This document shows, piece by piece, positions 1 to 8,347 of a DNA stretch of 64,000 bases (positions within the stretch are counted from its first letter, which is position 1; the number at the start of each line of letters is the position of its first letter). Below the pieces are notes generated by a model. It worked only from the letters and a program-made list of their open reading frames with translations, ran no database searches and was not told the DNA's origin. Origin of the DNA: Bordetella genomosp. 13 (GTDB taxonomy: Bacteria > Pseudomonadota > Gammaproteobacteria > Burkholderiales > Burkholderiaceae_B). Both the position numbers and the translations under genes were made by a program. Where the stretch lies: the NCBI RefSeq assembly GCF_007679965.1, contig NZ_VEHL01000001.1, positions 1,116,001 through 1,180,000 on the forward strand, written 5' to 3'.

Positions 1-875
1 GCGCGCAGCCGTTCGATCACCTTCAGCGACAGTTCGTGCACCGGCGGGCCCGACAGGCCGCCGGTTTCCTGCGCGTGCGGCTGGCCCTGCACCGCGGCGC
101 GCGACAGGGTGGTGTTGGTGGCGATGACGCCGTCCACGCCCAGCGCGGGCAGGGCATCGGCGATGGCGTCGATCTGGTCCTGTTCCAGGTCGGGCGCGAT
201 CTTCACCAGCATCGGCACGTGGCGGCCATGCTGGTCGGCCAGTTCGCGGCGCTTGTCGCGCAGGCGTGACAGCAGCGAGATCAGCTCGTCGCCGCCCTGC
301 AGGGCGCGCAGGTTCTTGGTGTTGGGCGACGAGATATTGACCGTGACGTAGTCGGCGTGGGGATACACGCCGGCCAGGCCGATGAGATAGTCGTCGGCCG
401 CGCGCTCGATAGGCGTATCGGCGTTCTTGCCGATGTTCAGGCCCAGCACGCCGCCGTCGCGGCGCCACTGGCTGCGCTGCACGTTGGCCAGGAAGGCCTC
501 CAGGCCCAGGTTGTTGAAGCCCATGCGGTTGATCAGCGCCTGCGAGCGCGGCAGGCGGAAGATGCGCGGCTTGGGATTGCCTTGCTGCGCGCGCGGCGTG
601 ACCGTGCCGACCTCGATGAAGCCGAAGCCCAGGTTGGCCAGGGCATCGATGTGCGCGCCGTTCTTGTCCAGGCCTGCGGCCAGGCCCACCGGATTGGCCA
701 GCTTCAGGCCCAGCAGCTCGATGGGCGCCTGGGGCTGCGTGTGCAGCAGCCGGCGCGTGGCCTGGCAATCGTAGGCGCGCTGCAGGTTGGCCAGCGTGAC
801 TTCGTGGGCGGTTTCCGCGTCCAGGGCGAACAGCGCCGCGCGGGCCAGGGGATAGGCTTGGAACAGGATCGACAT
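1..875 (-). CDS. pyrD: Dihydroorotate dehydrogenase (quinone), C-terminus cut by window edge
   Basis: Catalyses dihydroorotate to orotate in pyrimidine synthesis, membrane-associated and quinone-linked (class 2). The minus-strand protein starts [24 protein letters not shown], the amphipathic N-terminal helix typical of class 2 enzymes. It continues with the FMN-barrel signatures [30 protein letters not shown], and [12 protein letters not shown], then IATNTT and GGLSG near the window edge. About 291 residues are present, so only the last part of the barrel is missing. It lies 108 bp downstream of bpt on the same strand. Function is confident from motifs. Confidence 0.95.
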   Translation of the reverse strand, partial: MSILFQAYPLARAALFALDAETAHEVTLANLQRAYDCQATRRLLHTQPQAPIELLGLKLANPVGLAAGLDKNGAHIDALANLGFGFIEVGTVTPRAQQGNPKPRIFRLPRSQALINRMGFNNLGLEAFLANVQRSQWRRDGGVLGLNIGKNADTPIERAADDYLIGLAGVYPHADYVTVNISSPNTKNLRALQGGDELISLLSRLRDKRRELADQHGRHVPMLVKIAPDLEQDQIDAIADALPALGVDGVIATNTTLSRAAVQGQPHAQETGGLSGPPVHELSLKVIERLR

Positions 876-983
876 GGGGCGGATTGTAGTGCAGTGCGCG
901 CCGCGGCCGGCGTGCGCGTCGTGCGGGTCGTGTCGCGGACGACGGCGCGGACGCGGGCCCGCGCGGCGTCGGCACGCCGGTCG

Positions 984-1709
984 TCAGGCCGGCTGGTCCT
1001 GCCAGGTGCCGTCGACCAGCTTCTGCAGCGGCTGGAAGCTGGATTTGTACGCCATCTTGCGGCTGTCGCCGATCCAGTAGCCCAGGTACAGGAAGGGCAG
1101 TTCGAGCATGCGGCACTGCTCGATCTGCCACAGGATGCTGTAGGTGCCCAGGCTGCCGGGCGCTTCGGGATCGTAGAAGGTGTAGACCGAGGACAGCCCG
1201 TCGTCCAGCACGTCGATGATGGAGACCATGGCCAGCGTGCCGTCGGGCGTGCGGAACTCGACCAGCCGCGTGTTGACGCGCGTGGTCAGCAGGAACTGCG
1301 CGTACTGCGTGCGGCTGTCGTCGTCCATGCCGCCGCCGGGGTGGCGGCCCTGCTGGTAGCGCGTGTAGAGCTCGTAGTGCTCGGGCGACCAGGCCAGCTC
1401 GGCGACGAAGGCCCGCAGCGGCTGGTGGAAACGCCAGGCGCGCCGCTGGCTGCGGTTGGGCGTGAAGTTCGCGGTGTCCACGCGCACCGGCACGCAGGCG
1501 CGGCAGTGGTCGCAGTGGGGGCGATAGGTGAACAGGCCGCTGCGGCGAAAGCCCTGTTCGACCAGTTGGGAATACGTGCCTGCGTTGATCAGGTGGCCCG
1601 GCGCCGCGACCTGCGACCGCGCCTGCCGGCCGGGCAGGTAGCTGCACGGGTAGGGGGCCGTCGAGTAGAACTGCAGCGTGGAGAAGGGAAGTTCTTTGAG
1701 CTGGCTCAT
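984..1709 (-). CDS. bpt: Aspartate/glutamate leucyltransferase (bacterial protein transferase)
   Basis: Transfers leucine from Leu-tRNA to N-terminal Asp or Glu, creating an N-degron for ClpS/ClpAP. The 241-residue protein has the ATE1-type N-terminal cysteine cluster ([14 protein letters not shown], about residues 64-77), preceded by a conserved [10 protein letters not shown] segment. The C-terminal acyltransferase core includes the YTFYDP and LYLGYWI motifs. Length matches the family. It follows aat on the same strand after 115 bp, so both arms of the bacterial N-end rule lie together. The start is supported by family alignment: [17 protein letters not shown] is a standard N-terminus. Confidence 0.94.
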   Translation of the reverse strand: MSQLKELPFSTLQFYSTAPYPCSYLPGRQARSQVAAPGHLINAGTYSQLVEQGFRRSGLFTYRPHCDHCRACVPVRVDTANFTPNRSQRRAWRFHQPLRAFVAELAWSPEHYELYTRYQQGRHPGGGMDDDSRTQYAQFLLTTRVNTRLVEFRTPDGTLAMVSIIDVLDDGLSSVYTFYDPEAPGSLGTYSILWQIEQCRMLELPFLYLGYWIGDSRKMAYKSSFQPLQKLVDGTWQDQPA

Positions 1710-1798
1710 GGGGTCGCGCGCGAGTCGCTGCGAATCGGGGTTACGGGCGCGCGGGGCGAGGCGTGAAACGGATTCGCAAGTCCGAAACGGTAAAGCCC

Positions 1799-1827
1799 AT
1801 TATGACCGATCTTGTCCGCCATGGTCA
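1799..1827 (-). promoter_or_regulatory. Possible sigma-70 promoter for bpt
   Basis: On the minus strand a CATAAT box (1799-1804) lies 17 bp downstream of TGACCA (1822-1827), about 90 bp upstream of the bpt start. This fits a sigma-70 promoter at the end of aat and would give bpt-pyrD independent expression. It is a pattern match only. Confidence 0.3.
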
Positions 1828-2586
1828 GGGCAGCAGCGTGGCGCGCGGCAGGGGCTGCAACTGGCCTTCGGCGTCCAGCACGCCGGGATGCCAGGGCAGG
1901 CCGGGGGCGGCCACCGCCTGGCGCACGTGCGCCAGGAAGGCGGCGCGGTCCACTGGGCGGGCGCCCAGGCTGGCCAGGTGGCGGGTCTCCTGCTGGCAGT
2001 CGATCCACGCCACGCCGTGGCGCTTCAGGAACCGCACCAGGTAGGCCAGCGCGATCTTCGAGGCATCGCTGGCGCGCGCGAACATCGATTCGCCGAAGAA
2101 CATGCGGCCCAGGCTGACGCCGTACAGGCCGCCAGCCAGTTCGCCGTCGATCCAGGTCTCGATGCTGTGGGCGCGGCCCTCGGCGTGCCACATGCGGTAG
2201 ACCTGCTGCATGGGTTCGACGATCCAGGTGCCGGCCAGGCCGCCGCGCGGCGCCGCGCATTGCCGCAGAACCTCCGCGAAGCAGGTGTCCACGCGCACCT
2301 CGACGGAGGGCCAGGGCTGCTGGGCCTCGGCGGCGATGCGGCGCAGGCGCTTGCGCAGCGAGTGCGAGGGCGCGAAGTCGTCGCAGGCCAGCACCATGCG
2401 CGGGTCAGGGCTCCACCACAGCACCGGTTCGCCCTCGGAGAACCAGGGGAAGATGCCGTTGCGATAGGCCTCTTCCAGCCTGACGGTGGACAGGTCCGCG
2501 CCGGCCGCCAGCAGGCCGGGCGGCTCTTTCAGCGCCCGCTCCGCGGGCGGCAGCGGCGTGTCGGGTTCCAGCCAGGGCAGCTTCAA
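1825..2586 (-). CDS. aat: Leucyl/phenylalanyl-tRNA--protein transferase
   Basis: Adds Leu or Phe from aminoacyl-tRNA to N-terminal Arg or Lys, the other branch of the bacterial N-degron pathway. The 253-residue protein carries family signatures in order: [19 protein letters not shown] (about 40-50), [22 protein letters not shown], the [18 protein letters not shown] block, and [16 protein letters not shown] near the C-terminus. It starts only 4 bp after the Nudix gene stop, so they are probably cotranscribed. Cytoplasmic enzyme. Start and length agree with the family. Confidence 0.95.
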   Translation of the reverse strand: MKLPWLEPDTPLPPAERALKEPPGLLAAGADLSTVRLEEAYRNGIFPWFSEGEPVLWWSPDPRMVLACDDFAPSHSLRKRLRRIAAEAQQPWPSVEVRVDTCFAEVLRQCAAPRGGLAGTWIVEPMQQVYRMWHAEGRAHSIETWIDGELAGGLYGVSLGRMFFGESMFARASDASKIALAYLVRFLKRHGVAWIDCQQETRHLASLGARPVDRAAFLAHVRQAVAAPGLPWHPGVLDAEGQLQPLPRATLLP

Positions 2587-2590
2587 GGCG

Positions 2591-3172
2591 TCAGCGGCGC
2601 GAGTCCAGCACGTAGTGATGAGTGGCGAAAGCCCCGCGCTTGCGGTCTTCCAGGTAGCGCTGCAGCGTGGTCGCCACCGTGCGGAACGACAGGTCGTCCC
2701 AGGGGATCTCCGATTCGTCGAAGTAGCGTGCCTCCAGGCTTTCGGGACCGGGATCCAGTTCGGGACCCAGGGCTTCGGCCAGATAGAAGAAATGCACCTG
2801 TTCGACCTGCGGCACGTCGATCACGGTATAGAGCTGTCCCAGCGCGATGCGCGCGCCGGATTCCTCCAGCGTCTCGCGCTCGGCGCCCTGGGCGGTGCTT
2901 TCGCCCAGCTCCATGAAGCCCGCCGGCAGCGTCCAGGTGTCGTAGCGCGGTTCGATGGCGCGGCGGCACAGCAGGATGCGGCCCTGCCAGGTCGGGACGG
3001 TGCCGACCACCATGCGCGGGTTCTGGTAATGGATCGCGCCGCAGTGGTCACAGAGGTCGCGTTCGCGGTTGTCGCCGTCCGGCACGCGCCGGGCGACCGG
3101 CGAGCCGCACTGGCTGCAGAAGTGGGCGCGGCGCGGGGCCGGAAAGTAGCTGGGGGGCTGTGGGACGCTCAT
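2591..3172 (-). CDS. Nudix hydrolase with N-terminal zinc ribbon
   Basis: Likely hydrolyses a nucleoside diphosphate derivative. Two CxxC pairs (CSQCG near residue 19 and CDHCG near residue 41) form a zinc-ribbon-like segment. The Nudix box [22 protein letters not shown] matches GX5EX7REUXEEXGU at about residues 85-107. At 193 residues it is shorter than NudC and lacks the QPWPFPxS motif seen in the second Nudix protein of this window, so substrate is uncertain. It is the first gene of a minus-strand run Nudix-aat-bpt-pyrD. The octanucleotide repeat lies 122 bp upstream of its start. Confidence 0.88.
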   Translation of the reverse strand: MSVPQPPSYFPAPRRAHFCSQCGSPVARRVPDGDNRERDLCDHCGAIHYQNPRMVVGTVPTWQGRILLCRRAIEPRYDTWTLPAGFMELGESTAQGAERETLEESGARIALGQLYTVIDVPQVEQVHFFYLAEALGPELDPGPESLEARYFDESEIPWDDLSFRTVATTLQRYLEDRKRGAFATHHYVLDSRR

Positions 3173-3293
3173 GAGGACGATTCTACCGGCAGCGGCGGCC
3201 GGGACGGCAACACGGGTGTGCCGGCAGGGGCATGTCGATATGTGGCGTGGGCATATTCAGGACCGGCGCGTCGCCGCCGCAATAGGGCCAAGC

Positions 3294-3381
3294 AAGGCAA
3301 CAGGGCAACAAGGCAACAAGGCAACAAGGCAACAAGGCAACAAGGCAACAAGGCAACAAGGCAACAAGGCAACAAGGCAAC
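3294..3381. repeat. Octanucleotide tandem repeat (AAGGCAAC) x11
   Basis: Eleven head-to-tail copies of the 8-bp unit AAGGCAAC fill 88 bp. Ten are perfect; the second has one A-to-G change. The array lies between the hypothetical gene ending at 3424 and the Nudix gene starting at 3172, in the 5' region of the Nudix-aat transcript on the minus strand. A unit of 8 bp would shift any promoter spacing or reading frame when copy number changes. The array reads as an open frame on both strands only because it has no stop codon. Confidence 0.95.
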
Positions 3382-3423
3382 AGAGGTGCGCCGGGGCCTC
3401 ATCGCCCAGCCTCGGTCATGCCG

Positions 3424-4014
3424 TCATGCCGACGGCATCGCGACGAAGCCCAGCCGTGCGGGGATCTCGGCGCGCGCGGCCTGGCGCAGCGGCACGCGCG
3501 GCGCCTGATCGGGCAGGCACACCTGCAGCGCGCCGTCCGGCTCCAGGTCTTCCAGCGCATCCAGCAGCGGCGTGCCGCCGTCGGTACGCAAGCCGGCCAG
3601 CAGCGTGCCCAGGTCGCGGTCCTCGATCATTCCGGGGCCCCGCTCGGTGGCGGCATACAGCCGGCCCGTATGGTCCAGCCACCAGCCGTCGACCGTGTCC
3701 ACGTGCAGGCCGGTGTGCGTCTGCAGCCCGGCGCCCGATTCGGCCAGGCGCAGGATGTACGGCGCGGCGTCCAGCCGGACGTACACGCGCTGCGGGCCGT
3801 TCTGGAAATACCAGCGGCCTTGCGCGTCGCCCGCATAGTTGCGGTCCATGAACGCGAGGATCTGCGTGTTGGTGATGGCTTCGCCCGGCCCGCCCGCGGC
3901 AGCGTCGCCCTGCGGATGCAGCCGCCAGCGGCCGCGCTCGTCCAGCGACAGCCACCCGCACACCGCCGGCACGTCGGGCCAGCGGGCAATCGCGTCCTTC
4001 ACGGCCTGGTCCAT
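3424..4014 (-). CDS. Conserved hypothetical protein (domain of unknown function)
   Basis: I recognise a conserved proteobacterial family of unknown function but cannot name it with certainty. The protein reads WPDVPAVCGWLSLDERGRW near the N-terminus, then GRWYFQNGPQRVYVRLDAAPY in the centre, and ends in a DRDL-containing segment. It has no signal peptide or membrane helix and is probably cytoplasmic, 196 residues from the chosen start. An earlier ATG exists at 4053, but a TATAAT box on the minus strand at 4065-4070 would place the transcript start almost on it. The family also tends to begin MDxAV, so 4014 is preferred. Confidence 0.75.
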   Translation of the reverse strand: MDQAVKDAIARWPDVPAVCGWLSLDERGRWRLHPQGDAAAGGPGEAITNTQILAFMDRNYAGDAQGRWYFQNGPQRVYVRLDAAPYILRLAESGAGLQTHTGLHVDTVDGWWLDHTGRLYAATERGPGMIEDRDLGTLLAGLRTDGGTPLLDALEDLEPDGALQVCLPDQAPRVPLRQAARAEIPARLGFVAMPSA

Positions 4015-4215
4015 CAGGCCGCCCCACGCGCTTGGAAACGCTCGATGGAACATGGCATCCGCCCATTATAGGAAGCACGTTCGCGCACGGGTCGCCGCGA
4101 AACCGACGCTCACATCTGGCCGTCGCGGGTGGGCAGGGAGCGGCGGTAAGCTGAAGGCCCACCGCCCGCGCGCAGGTTCGCGCGACGCCCGCCATCCCGA
4201 ATGCAGGAGCCCCAC

Positions 4216-4593
4216 ATGGCCGACAAGCCCGTCAAGATTCCCGGCGCCGATCATCCCATCAGCATCACGCCCAATACTGCGCGCGTGGTGGTGACGCTGG
4301 GCGGCAAGACCCTCGCCGACTCGCAGCGCGCGCTGACGCTGCGCGAGGCCGCGTATCCGCCCGTGCAGTACATTCCGCGCGAGGACGTGGACATGGCGCA
4401 GCTGCGGCGTACCGACCACGCCACCCACTGCCCGTACAAGGGCGATGCGGCCTACTACAGCGTGCCGGCGGGCGGGTCGCGTGCCGAGAACGCGGCCTGG
4501 TCGTACGAGACCCCGCATCCCGCCGTGGCGCAGATCGCCGGGCACCTGGCGTTCTATCCCGACCGCGTGGATGCCATCGAGGAAATCGCCTGA
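4216..4593 (+). CDS. DUF427 domain-containing protein
   Basis: Small cytoplasmic protein of 125 residues with the DUF427 fold signatures: RVVVTLGGKTLADSQRAL, the PPVQYIPREDV block, THCPYKGDAAYYSV, and a final AGHLAFYPDRVD. DUF427 is a beta-rich domain of unknown biochemical role. The start at 4216 is chosen over an ATG at 4201 because AGGAG sits about 7 bases before 4216. Nothing in the neighbourhood suggests a pathway: it stands alone between the divergent hypothetical gene and the end of the gntR gene. Confidence 0.88.
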   Translation: MADKPVKIPGADHPISITPNTARVVVTLGGKTLADSQRALTLREAAYPPVQYIPREDVDMAQLRRTDHATHCPYKGDAAYYSVPAGGSRAENAAWSYETPHPAVAQIAGHLAFYPDRVDAIEEIA

Positions 4594-4637
4594 CCGGGCG
4601 GCGCGCCAGGCGTGAATGCCCTATCGAGACTCGACAG

Positions 4638-5411
4638 CTAGGCCGGTTTCCAACCGCCCTGTGTCGTGTTCTGGCGCGCCAGCGCCATGCGGTATTTGTA
4701 CCGCTGCGGGTGATACCAAGCCGTGATGTATTCCACCGGCTGGTCGTCCTGCGCATAGACCGTGCGTTCCACTTTCAGCAGCGGCGCGCCGGGCGCCACC
4801 TGCAGGGCGCGGCCCAGTTCGGGTGTGGCCGCTTCGGCCGTGATGGTTTGCACGGCCCGGCTTATGGAAATGCCGGCGCCCTCCAGCAGCGCCACCAGCG
4901 GCTGCGCCGTGATGTCGTGCCGTTCGTAGCGCCGTCCGACGACTTCGGGCACGTAGGTTTCCAGGTACGAGAACGGCGTGGCGTCCAGCTTGCGCACGCG
5001 GATGGCATGCTGCACCCGGGCGCCGCGCTGCAGGTTCAGCGCCTGGGCGGCCGTCTCGGGCGCGGGCACGTATCCAAACTCGAGCAGTTGCACATCGGTC
5101 TGCATGCCCATGACCAGGCTGCTGTCCACCATGGCTTCGATGCTCCCGACGATGCCGGTCTGCGTCGGGGCGTGTTCCAGCACTCGCGTACCCCGGCCTT
5201 TTTCGCGGCGCACCAGCGCGCGGGCGGTCAGTTCGTCGATGGCGCGGCGCACCGTGATGCGCGAGACCCCGAACTGGTTCTCCAGCTCGGCTTCGCTGGG
5301 CAGCATGCTGCCCGGTAAGAAGTCCCCGCGAAAAATCGCCTCACGCAGGCATAGGAAAAGCTGGTGGTACAGCGGCACGGGTAAAGCGGGGTCCACGCTC
5401 TTCATAGTCAT
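4638..5411 (-). CDS. GntR-family (HutC/UTRA) transcriptional regulator
   Basis: DNA-binding regulator responding to a small ligand. The N-terminal winged helix includes PLYHQLFLCLREAI, GSMLPSEAELENQFGVSRITVRRAIDELTA and LVRREKGRGTRV. The C-terminal UTRA ligand-binding domain follows to the end (AMVDSSLVMG, YLETYVPE, KVERTVYAQDDQPVEYITAWYHPQRYKY). It is 257 residues from the ATG at 5411; an upstream in-frame ATG at 5468 would add an unlikely tail. It is divergent from the nitroreductase gene at 5633 with about 220 bp between, so it probably controls that gene and itself. The ligand is unknown. Confidence 0.9.
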   Translation of the reverse strand: MTMKSVDPALPVPLYHQLFLCLREAIFRGDFLPGSMLPSEAELENQFGVSRITVRRAIDELTARALVRREKGRGTRVLEHAPTQTGIVGSIEAMVDSSLVMGMQTDVQLLEFGYVPAPETAAQALNLQRGARVQHAIRVRKLDATPFSYLETYVPEVVGRRYERHDITAQPLVALLEGAGISISRAVQTITAEAATPELGRALQVAPGAPLLKVERTVYAQDDQPVEYITAWYHPQRYKYRMALARQNTTQGGWKPA

Positions 5412-5496
5412 TGAGTACAGCCGAACAAGAAGATCGAAAATTGTAACCAGGCCCGCGATGGTATACATGATTGAGCGCGGGGCCTATCCCTTTTTT

Positions 5497-5516
5497 GCCT
5501 TAGGCTGCGCTAAGGC
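5497..5516. promoter_or_regulatory. Inverted repeat in gntR-nitroreductase intergenic region
   Basis: GCCTTAG (5497-5503) and CTAAGGC (5510-5516) form a 7-bp dyad separated by 6 bp. The position between divergent regulator and target genes suggests an operator for the GntR protein. It could also be a hairpin without function. Confidence 0.4.
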
Positions 5517-5632
5517 CAGACGCCCGCTTTAGCACGGGTTTTCCCTGGGTTCAATGCGCGTTCATACAACACTATGCCGCATGGAGCGGCATGCTTGGGG
5601 GGTAGGGCACTCCTCGCTTCCGGAGACAGGCA

Positions 5633-6337
5633 ATGGATTCATCAGCACGTTTCGATCCTCCGTCGTTGTCGTTGGCCGAGGCCATGCGCACACGGCGCTC
5701 GATACGCGCCTTCCTGCCCGACCCCGTGCCTCAGCCATTGATCGAACGCGTGCTCGAACTGGCCAGCCGCGCGCCCTCGGGCAACAACGCTCAGCCGTGG
5801 AAGGTGTACGTGATCACCGGCGCGGCCCGCCAGCGCTTCGCCGCCGCGCTGCGCCAGGCCTACGACGATCCCGACCAGAGCGCTTACCAGGGCGAATACG
5901 CCTACTACCCCAAGCAATGGATCGCGCCGTTCCAGGACCGCCGCCGCAAAGTGGGCTGGGACCTTTACGGGCTGCTGGGCATCACACGCGAAGACAAGGC
6001 GGGCATGCATGCCCAGCATGCCCGCAACTACGACTTCTTCGACGCGCCCGTGGGCCTGATGTTCACCATCAACCGCATCATGTCGCAGGGCAGCTGGCTG
6101 GACTACGGCATGTTCCTGCAGTCCGTCATGCTGTCCGCCCGGGCGCACGGCCTGGACACGTGCCCGCAGGCGGCCTTCGTGCCCTACCACGCCGTCGTGG
6201 CGCGGGAGCTGGGCCTGCCACCGGACGAAATGCTGGTGTGCGGGATGGCGCTGGGCTATGCCGATCCTGGCGCCATCGAGAATACGCTGCACAGCGAACG
6301 CGAGCCGGTCGAGGGGTTCGCCCGTTTTATCTCATAG
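5633..6337 (+). CDS. Nitroreductase-family FMN oxidoreductase
   Basis: Flavin-dependent reductase of nitro or quinone compounds. The 234-residue protein has the family pattern RTRRSIRAFLPDPVP (about 19-33), then SRAPSGNNAQPWKVYV (about 45-60, FMN phosphate-binding region), then LDTCPQAAF and LPPDEMLVCGMALGYADP (about 200-217) in the C-terminal half. It is divergent from the GntR gene and followed by a good terminator. The natural substrate cannot be read from the sequence. Start chosen on an upstream GGAGACAG ribosome-binding region. Confidence 0.9.
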   Translation: MDSSARFDPPSLSLAEAMRTRRSIRAFLPDPVPQPLIERVLELASRAPSGNNAQPWKVYVITGAARQRFAAALRQAYDDPDQSAYQGEYAYYPKQWIAPFQDRRRKVGWDLYGLLGITREDKAGMHAQHARNYDFFDAPVGLMFTINRIMSQGSWLDYGMFLQSVMLSARAHGLDTCPQAAFVPYHAVVARELGLPPDEMLVCGMALGYADPGAIENTLHSEREPVEGFARFIS

Positions 6338-6395
6338 AGAACGCCGGCCGGCCGAGGCGGCCGCGCGGGCGATGAAACGTGCGGCGTTTTTTTTC

Positions 6396-6420
6396 AAGGA
6401 CGACCCAGGTCGTCCTTTTT
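6396..6420 (+). terminator. Rho-independent terminator after nitroreductase gene
   Basis: Perfect 10-bp stem AAGGACGACC (6396-6405) / GGTCGTCCTT (6408-6417) followed by a T run to 6420. It lies about 60 bp after the nitroreductase stop. Confidence 0.85.
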
Positions 6421-6606
6421 CATTTCCCGGCAAAAAGCCGTTGCCAGGGTTTTCACTGATAAAACTACCGGGCTCGGTACTTCCGTCACAGAAAAGCGCC
6501 GATGACTTGATATCGCGGATTTCAGTTACTGATCCATAGATTTCAACCGTCACGATAATGACATTGTCAGTTTCTTTCGGTAACAAACGTGTCTTCAATC
6601 AGCTGT

Positions 6607-6631
6607 GCGGGTTTGTCCGGCGAGACTCGTC
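6607..6631 (+). promoter_or_regulatory. Motif A promoter-like site upstream of ECF sigma gene 1
   Basis: GCGG (6607-6610), 15 bases, then CTCGTC (6626-6631). The inner part reads GTTT after GCGG and CGAGA before CTCGTC, matching four other sites in this window with the same spacing. The CGTC core resembles the -10 element of many ECF sigma promoters, so autoregulation of the sigma gene is likely. The first in-frame GTG lies at 6637, which would be nearly leaderless. Confidence 0.65.
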
Positions 6632-6870
6632 AAGGGGTGAACTCTCATCTTGCGCGACGCGGCTTTGCCGCGAGCTGCCCTGAAAACTGCGCGTCCGTTC
6701 TTGCCTCGACTTGTTTCCCAAGTCCGTGGAATTCGCCCAGGCTTCAGCCAAACAGCCACGCCCGCGGTTACCAGGTTGCCATGCCCGTGAAATCAGTCAT
6801 GCGATATAAGAAAGTGGTCGGCCACGATTGCCATGGCGAATCGTACGACAGCCCTATGACATTTCCGCCG

Positions 6871-6890
6871 GTATCGGACATGTCCGATAC
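6871..6890. promoter_or_regulatory. Perfect 20-bp palindrome centred on the sigma start codon
   Basis: GTATCGGACATGTCCGATAC is its own reverse complement over 20 bp. The ATG at 6880 that best fits sigma-factor homology sits at its exact centre. It could be an operator for a dimeric regulator or an RNA hairpin that hides the start codon. Confidence 0.7.
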
Positions 6891-7380
6891 CGCGATGGGA
6901 TTGTGCGATTACATCGTTGCCAACTACGAGGTGCTGTTGCGCCGCATCACGCAATATGCGGGCTGCGCGCAACTGGCGGCGGACAGCCTGCACGACATCT
7001 GGGTGCGCCTGGCCGACCGGGGGTGCGCATCTTCGGGGCCCATCCTCAGCACCGAGGCCTACATCTATCGCATGGCATGTAATCGGGCCATCGACCTGGC
7101 GCGCGCCGAACGCGTGCATCAGGGCATGGGCTTCGACGACGTGCTGCTGGACGGCTTGCCGGACGGCGCGCCCGGCCCCGAGAAAATCGCCGAGTCCCGC
7201 TCCGAGGTACGGCGGTTGATCCGCGCCGTCGAACTGCTGCCGCCGCGGCGCCAGGCCATATTCATCGGCGTGCGGGTCGAAAATCTCTCGCGCCGCGAAG
7301 TGGCCGCGCGCCATGGGGTCACGCTGGCGTTGGTCTCCAAGGTCGTGCGCGATTCAAAACAATTATGTCCCGCATTTTGA
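6880..7380 (+). CDS. ECF sigma-70 factor, copy 1
   Basis: RNA polymerase sigma factor of the extracytoplasmic-function class, probably FecI-like. It has region 2 (YIVANYEVLLRRI, then DSLHDIWVRLAD and the YIYRMACNRAIDLARAERV block) and region 4 (LLPPRRQAIFIGVRVENLSRREVAARHGVTLALVSKVVRDSKQ). The start at 6880 aligns with MSASS... of copy 2 (8348). Other candidates are ATG 6781 and 6856 and GTG 6637. It is 166 residues from 6880. No TonB-dependent receptor gene is near; instead FecR, STN and T2SS genes follow. Its upstream motif A suggests self-activation. Confidence 0.85.
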   Translation: MSDTAMGLCDYIVANYEVLLRRITQYAGCAQLAADSLHDIWVRLADRGCASSGPILSTEAYIYRMACNRAIDLARAERVHQGMGFDDVLLDGLPDGAPGPEKIAESRSEVRRLIRAVELLPPRRQAIFIGVRVENLSRREVAARHGVTLALVSKVVRDSKQLCPAF

Positions 7381-7558
7381 TCTTGCATTTTTTCTCGCGC
7401 GATTTTGCGATCTCTCAGGGGCTTCCCCCTGTCCCAATGGGGTGTCGTCGGTCTGTCATGTGGGCGACATAACCCGTCAGTAGGCTCCCTCCTCACAAAC
7501 TTCAGTACTTTTCTTTGCGGCCGATCCGGTATGCTTCGCAGCCCTTTTTCCGGCCGCG

Positions 7559-8317
7559 GTGAATCGATGGTCGCGGCTGCCGGCGGCCTGCCATCTCTTC
7601 CTCCATGAAACCAGCGGATTGCGCGTGATTCAGTCGTTACTGGCGACATTCGTGGTGGGCGGGGCGTGCGGCATGCTGCCGGTGCTTGCAAAGGCGGCGG
7701 AAACGAATTCGGCCGGCCCGGCCGTCGCCGTGGCCAACACTGCCATCGAATTCGACATTCCCGCCCAGCCTCTGCAGTCGGCCATCGAGCAATACAGCGT
7801 CGCCACGGGCCGTTCGGTGGTGTACCTCGGAACCTTGGTCCTGGGGCGCACTTCCCGGTCCGTGCAGGGCAGCCATACCCCCGAAGCCGCGCTGGCGCTG
7901 CTGATCGAGGGCACGGGCCTGGCTGTCAGTCATACCACCGCCGAGGCATTCATTCTCATGCAGGCCGAATCCCGTTCTTCTCCCCGCCAGGACACCGCTG
8001 GCATCGCTCCGGCCTCGCCGGCCACGCGTACCTACTATGGCGTGGTGCAGGCCGACGTGCGCGACGTGTTGTGCCGTGACAGCCTGACCGCGCCGGGCGA
8101 TTTCCGCGCGGCGATGCAGTTCTGGGTCGGTCCTGCGGGGCAGGTCTCGCAGGTGCGCCTGCTGGACACCACCGGCGACATCGCGCGCGATCAGGCCATC
8201 CTGCGCGCCATGCGCGGCATGGCCGTCGACCGTCCGCCGGCGGGGCTGGCGCAGCCCTTCACCATGCTGATCCTGCCGCGTTCGGCCGCCACCACGGTGG
8301 ATTGCCATGCGCAGTGA
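7559..8317 (+). CDS. Orphan STN domain protein with TonB-like C-terminus
   Basis: Probable periplasmic signalling protein. After an N-terminal hydrophobic export segment (IQSLLATFVVGGACGMLPVLAKA) comes an STN (secretin/TonB N-terminus) domain at about residues 62-135: IEFDIPAQPLQSAIEQYSVATGRSVVY, then HTPEAALALLIEGTGL. The C-terminal third (about 160-245) resembles a TonB C-terminal fold: VGPAGQVSQVRLLDTTGD, RPPAGLAQPFTMLILPR. It has no beta-barrel. STN domains in TonB receptors talk to FecR proteins, and the N0 domain of secretins has the same fold, so a relay between secretin and FecR is an inference. Start is GTG at 7559, or GTG at 7625. Confidence 0.75.
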   Translation: MNRWSRLPAACHLFLHETSGLRVIQSLLATFVVGGACGMLPVLAKAAETNSAGPAVAVANTAIEFDIPAQPLQSAIEQYSVATGRSVVYLGTLVLGRTSRSVQGSHTPEAALALLIEGTGLAVSHTTAEAFILMQAESRSSPRQDTAGIAPASPATRTYYGVVQADVRDVLCRDSLTAPGDFRAAMQFWVGPAGQVSQVRLLDTTGDIARDQAILRAMRGMAVDRPPAGLAQPFTMLILPRSAATTVDCHAQ

Positions 8318-8347
8318 TGGCCGCGGCCCGCGCGCCAGGAGCCTTCC

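Larger units (their letters stand above)
6338..6879. other. Intergenic region between nitroreductase and ECF sigma gene 1
   Basis: Holds the nitroreductase terminator (6396-6420), a motif-A promoter-like site (6607-6631) and the left arm of a 20-bp palindrome. An open frame runs through from 6589 in the sigma frame, but its first part has no homology to sigma factors, so I treat it as leader. An unusually long leader (about 240 bases) between the motif and the start chosen by homology is notable. Confidence 0.6.

Noticed and set aside
3294..3381. CRISPR-like array
   Set aside because: The units are 8 bp and contiguous, with no spacers and no cas genes.
3169..3402. Open frame with repeated Leu-Pro-Cys-Cys-Leu-Val-Ala units across the octanucleotide array
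   Set aside because: It is a by-product of a stop-free 8-bp repeat; both strands and other frames are open too, and there is no ribosome-binding site or homology.
6637..6879. Extended N-terminus of ECF sigma factor 1
   Set aside because: The added residues do not resemble sigma regions and the second sigma factor starts at the equivalent of 6880; kept only as an alternative.
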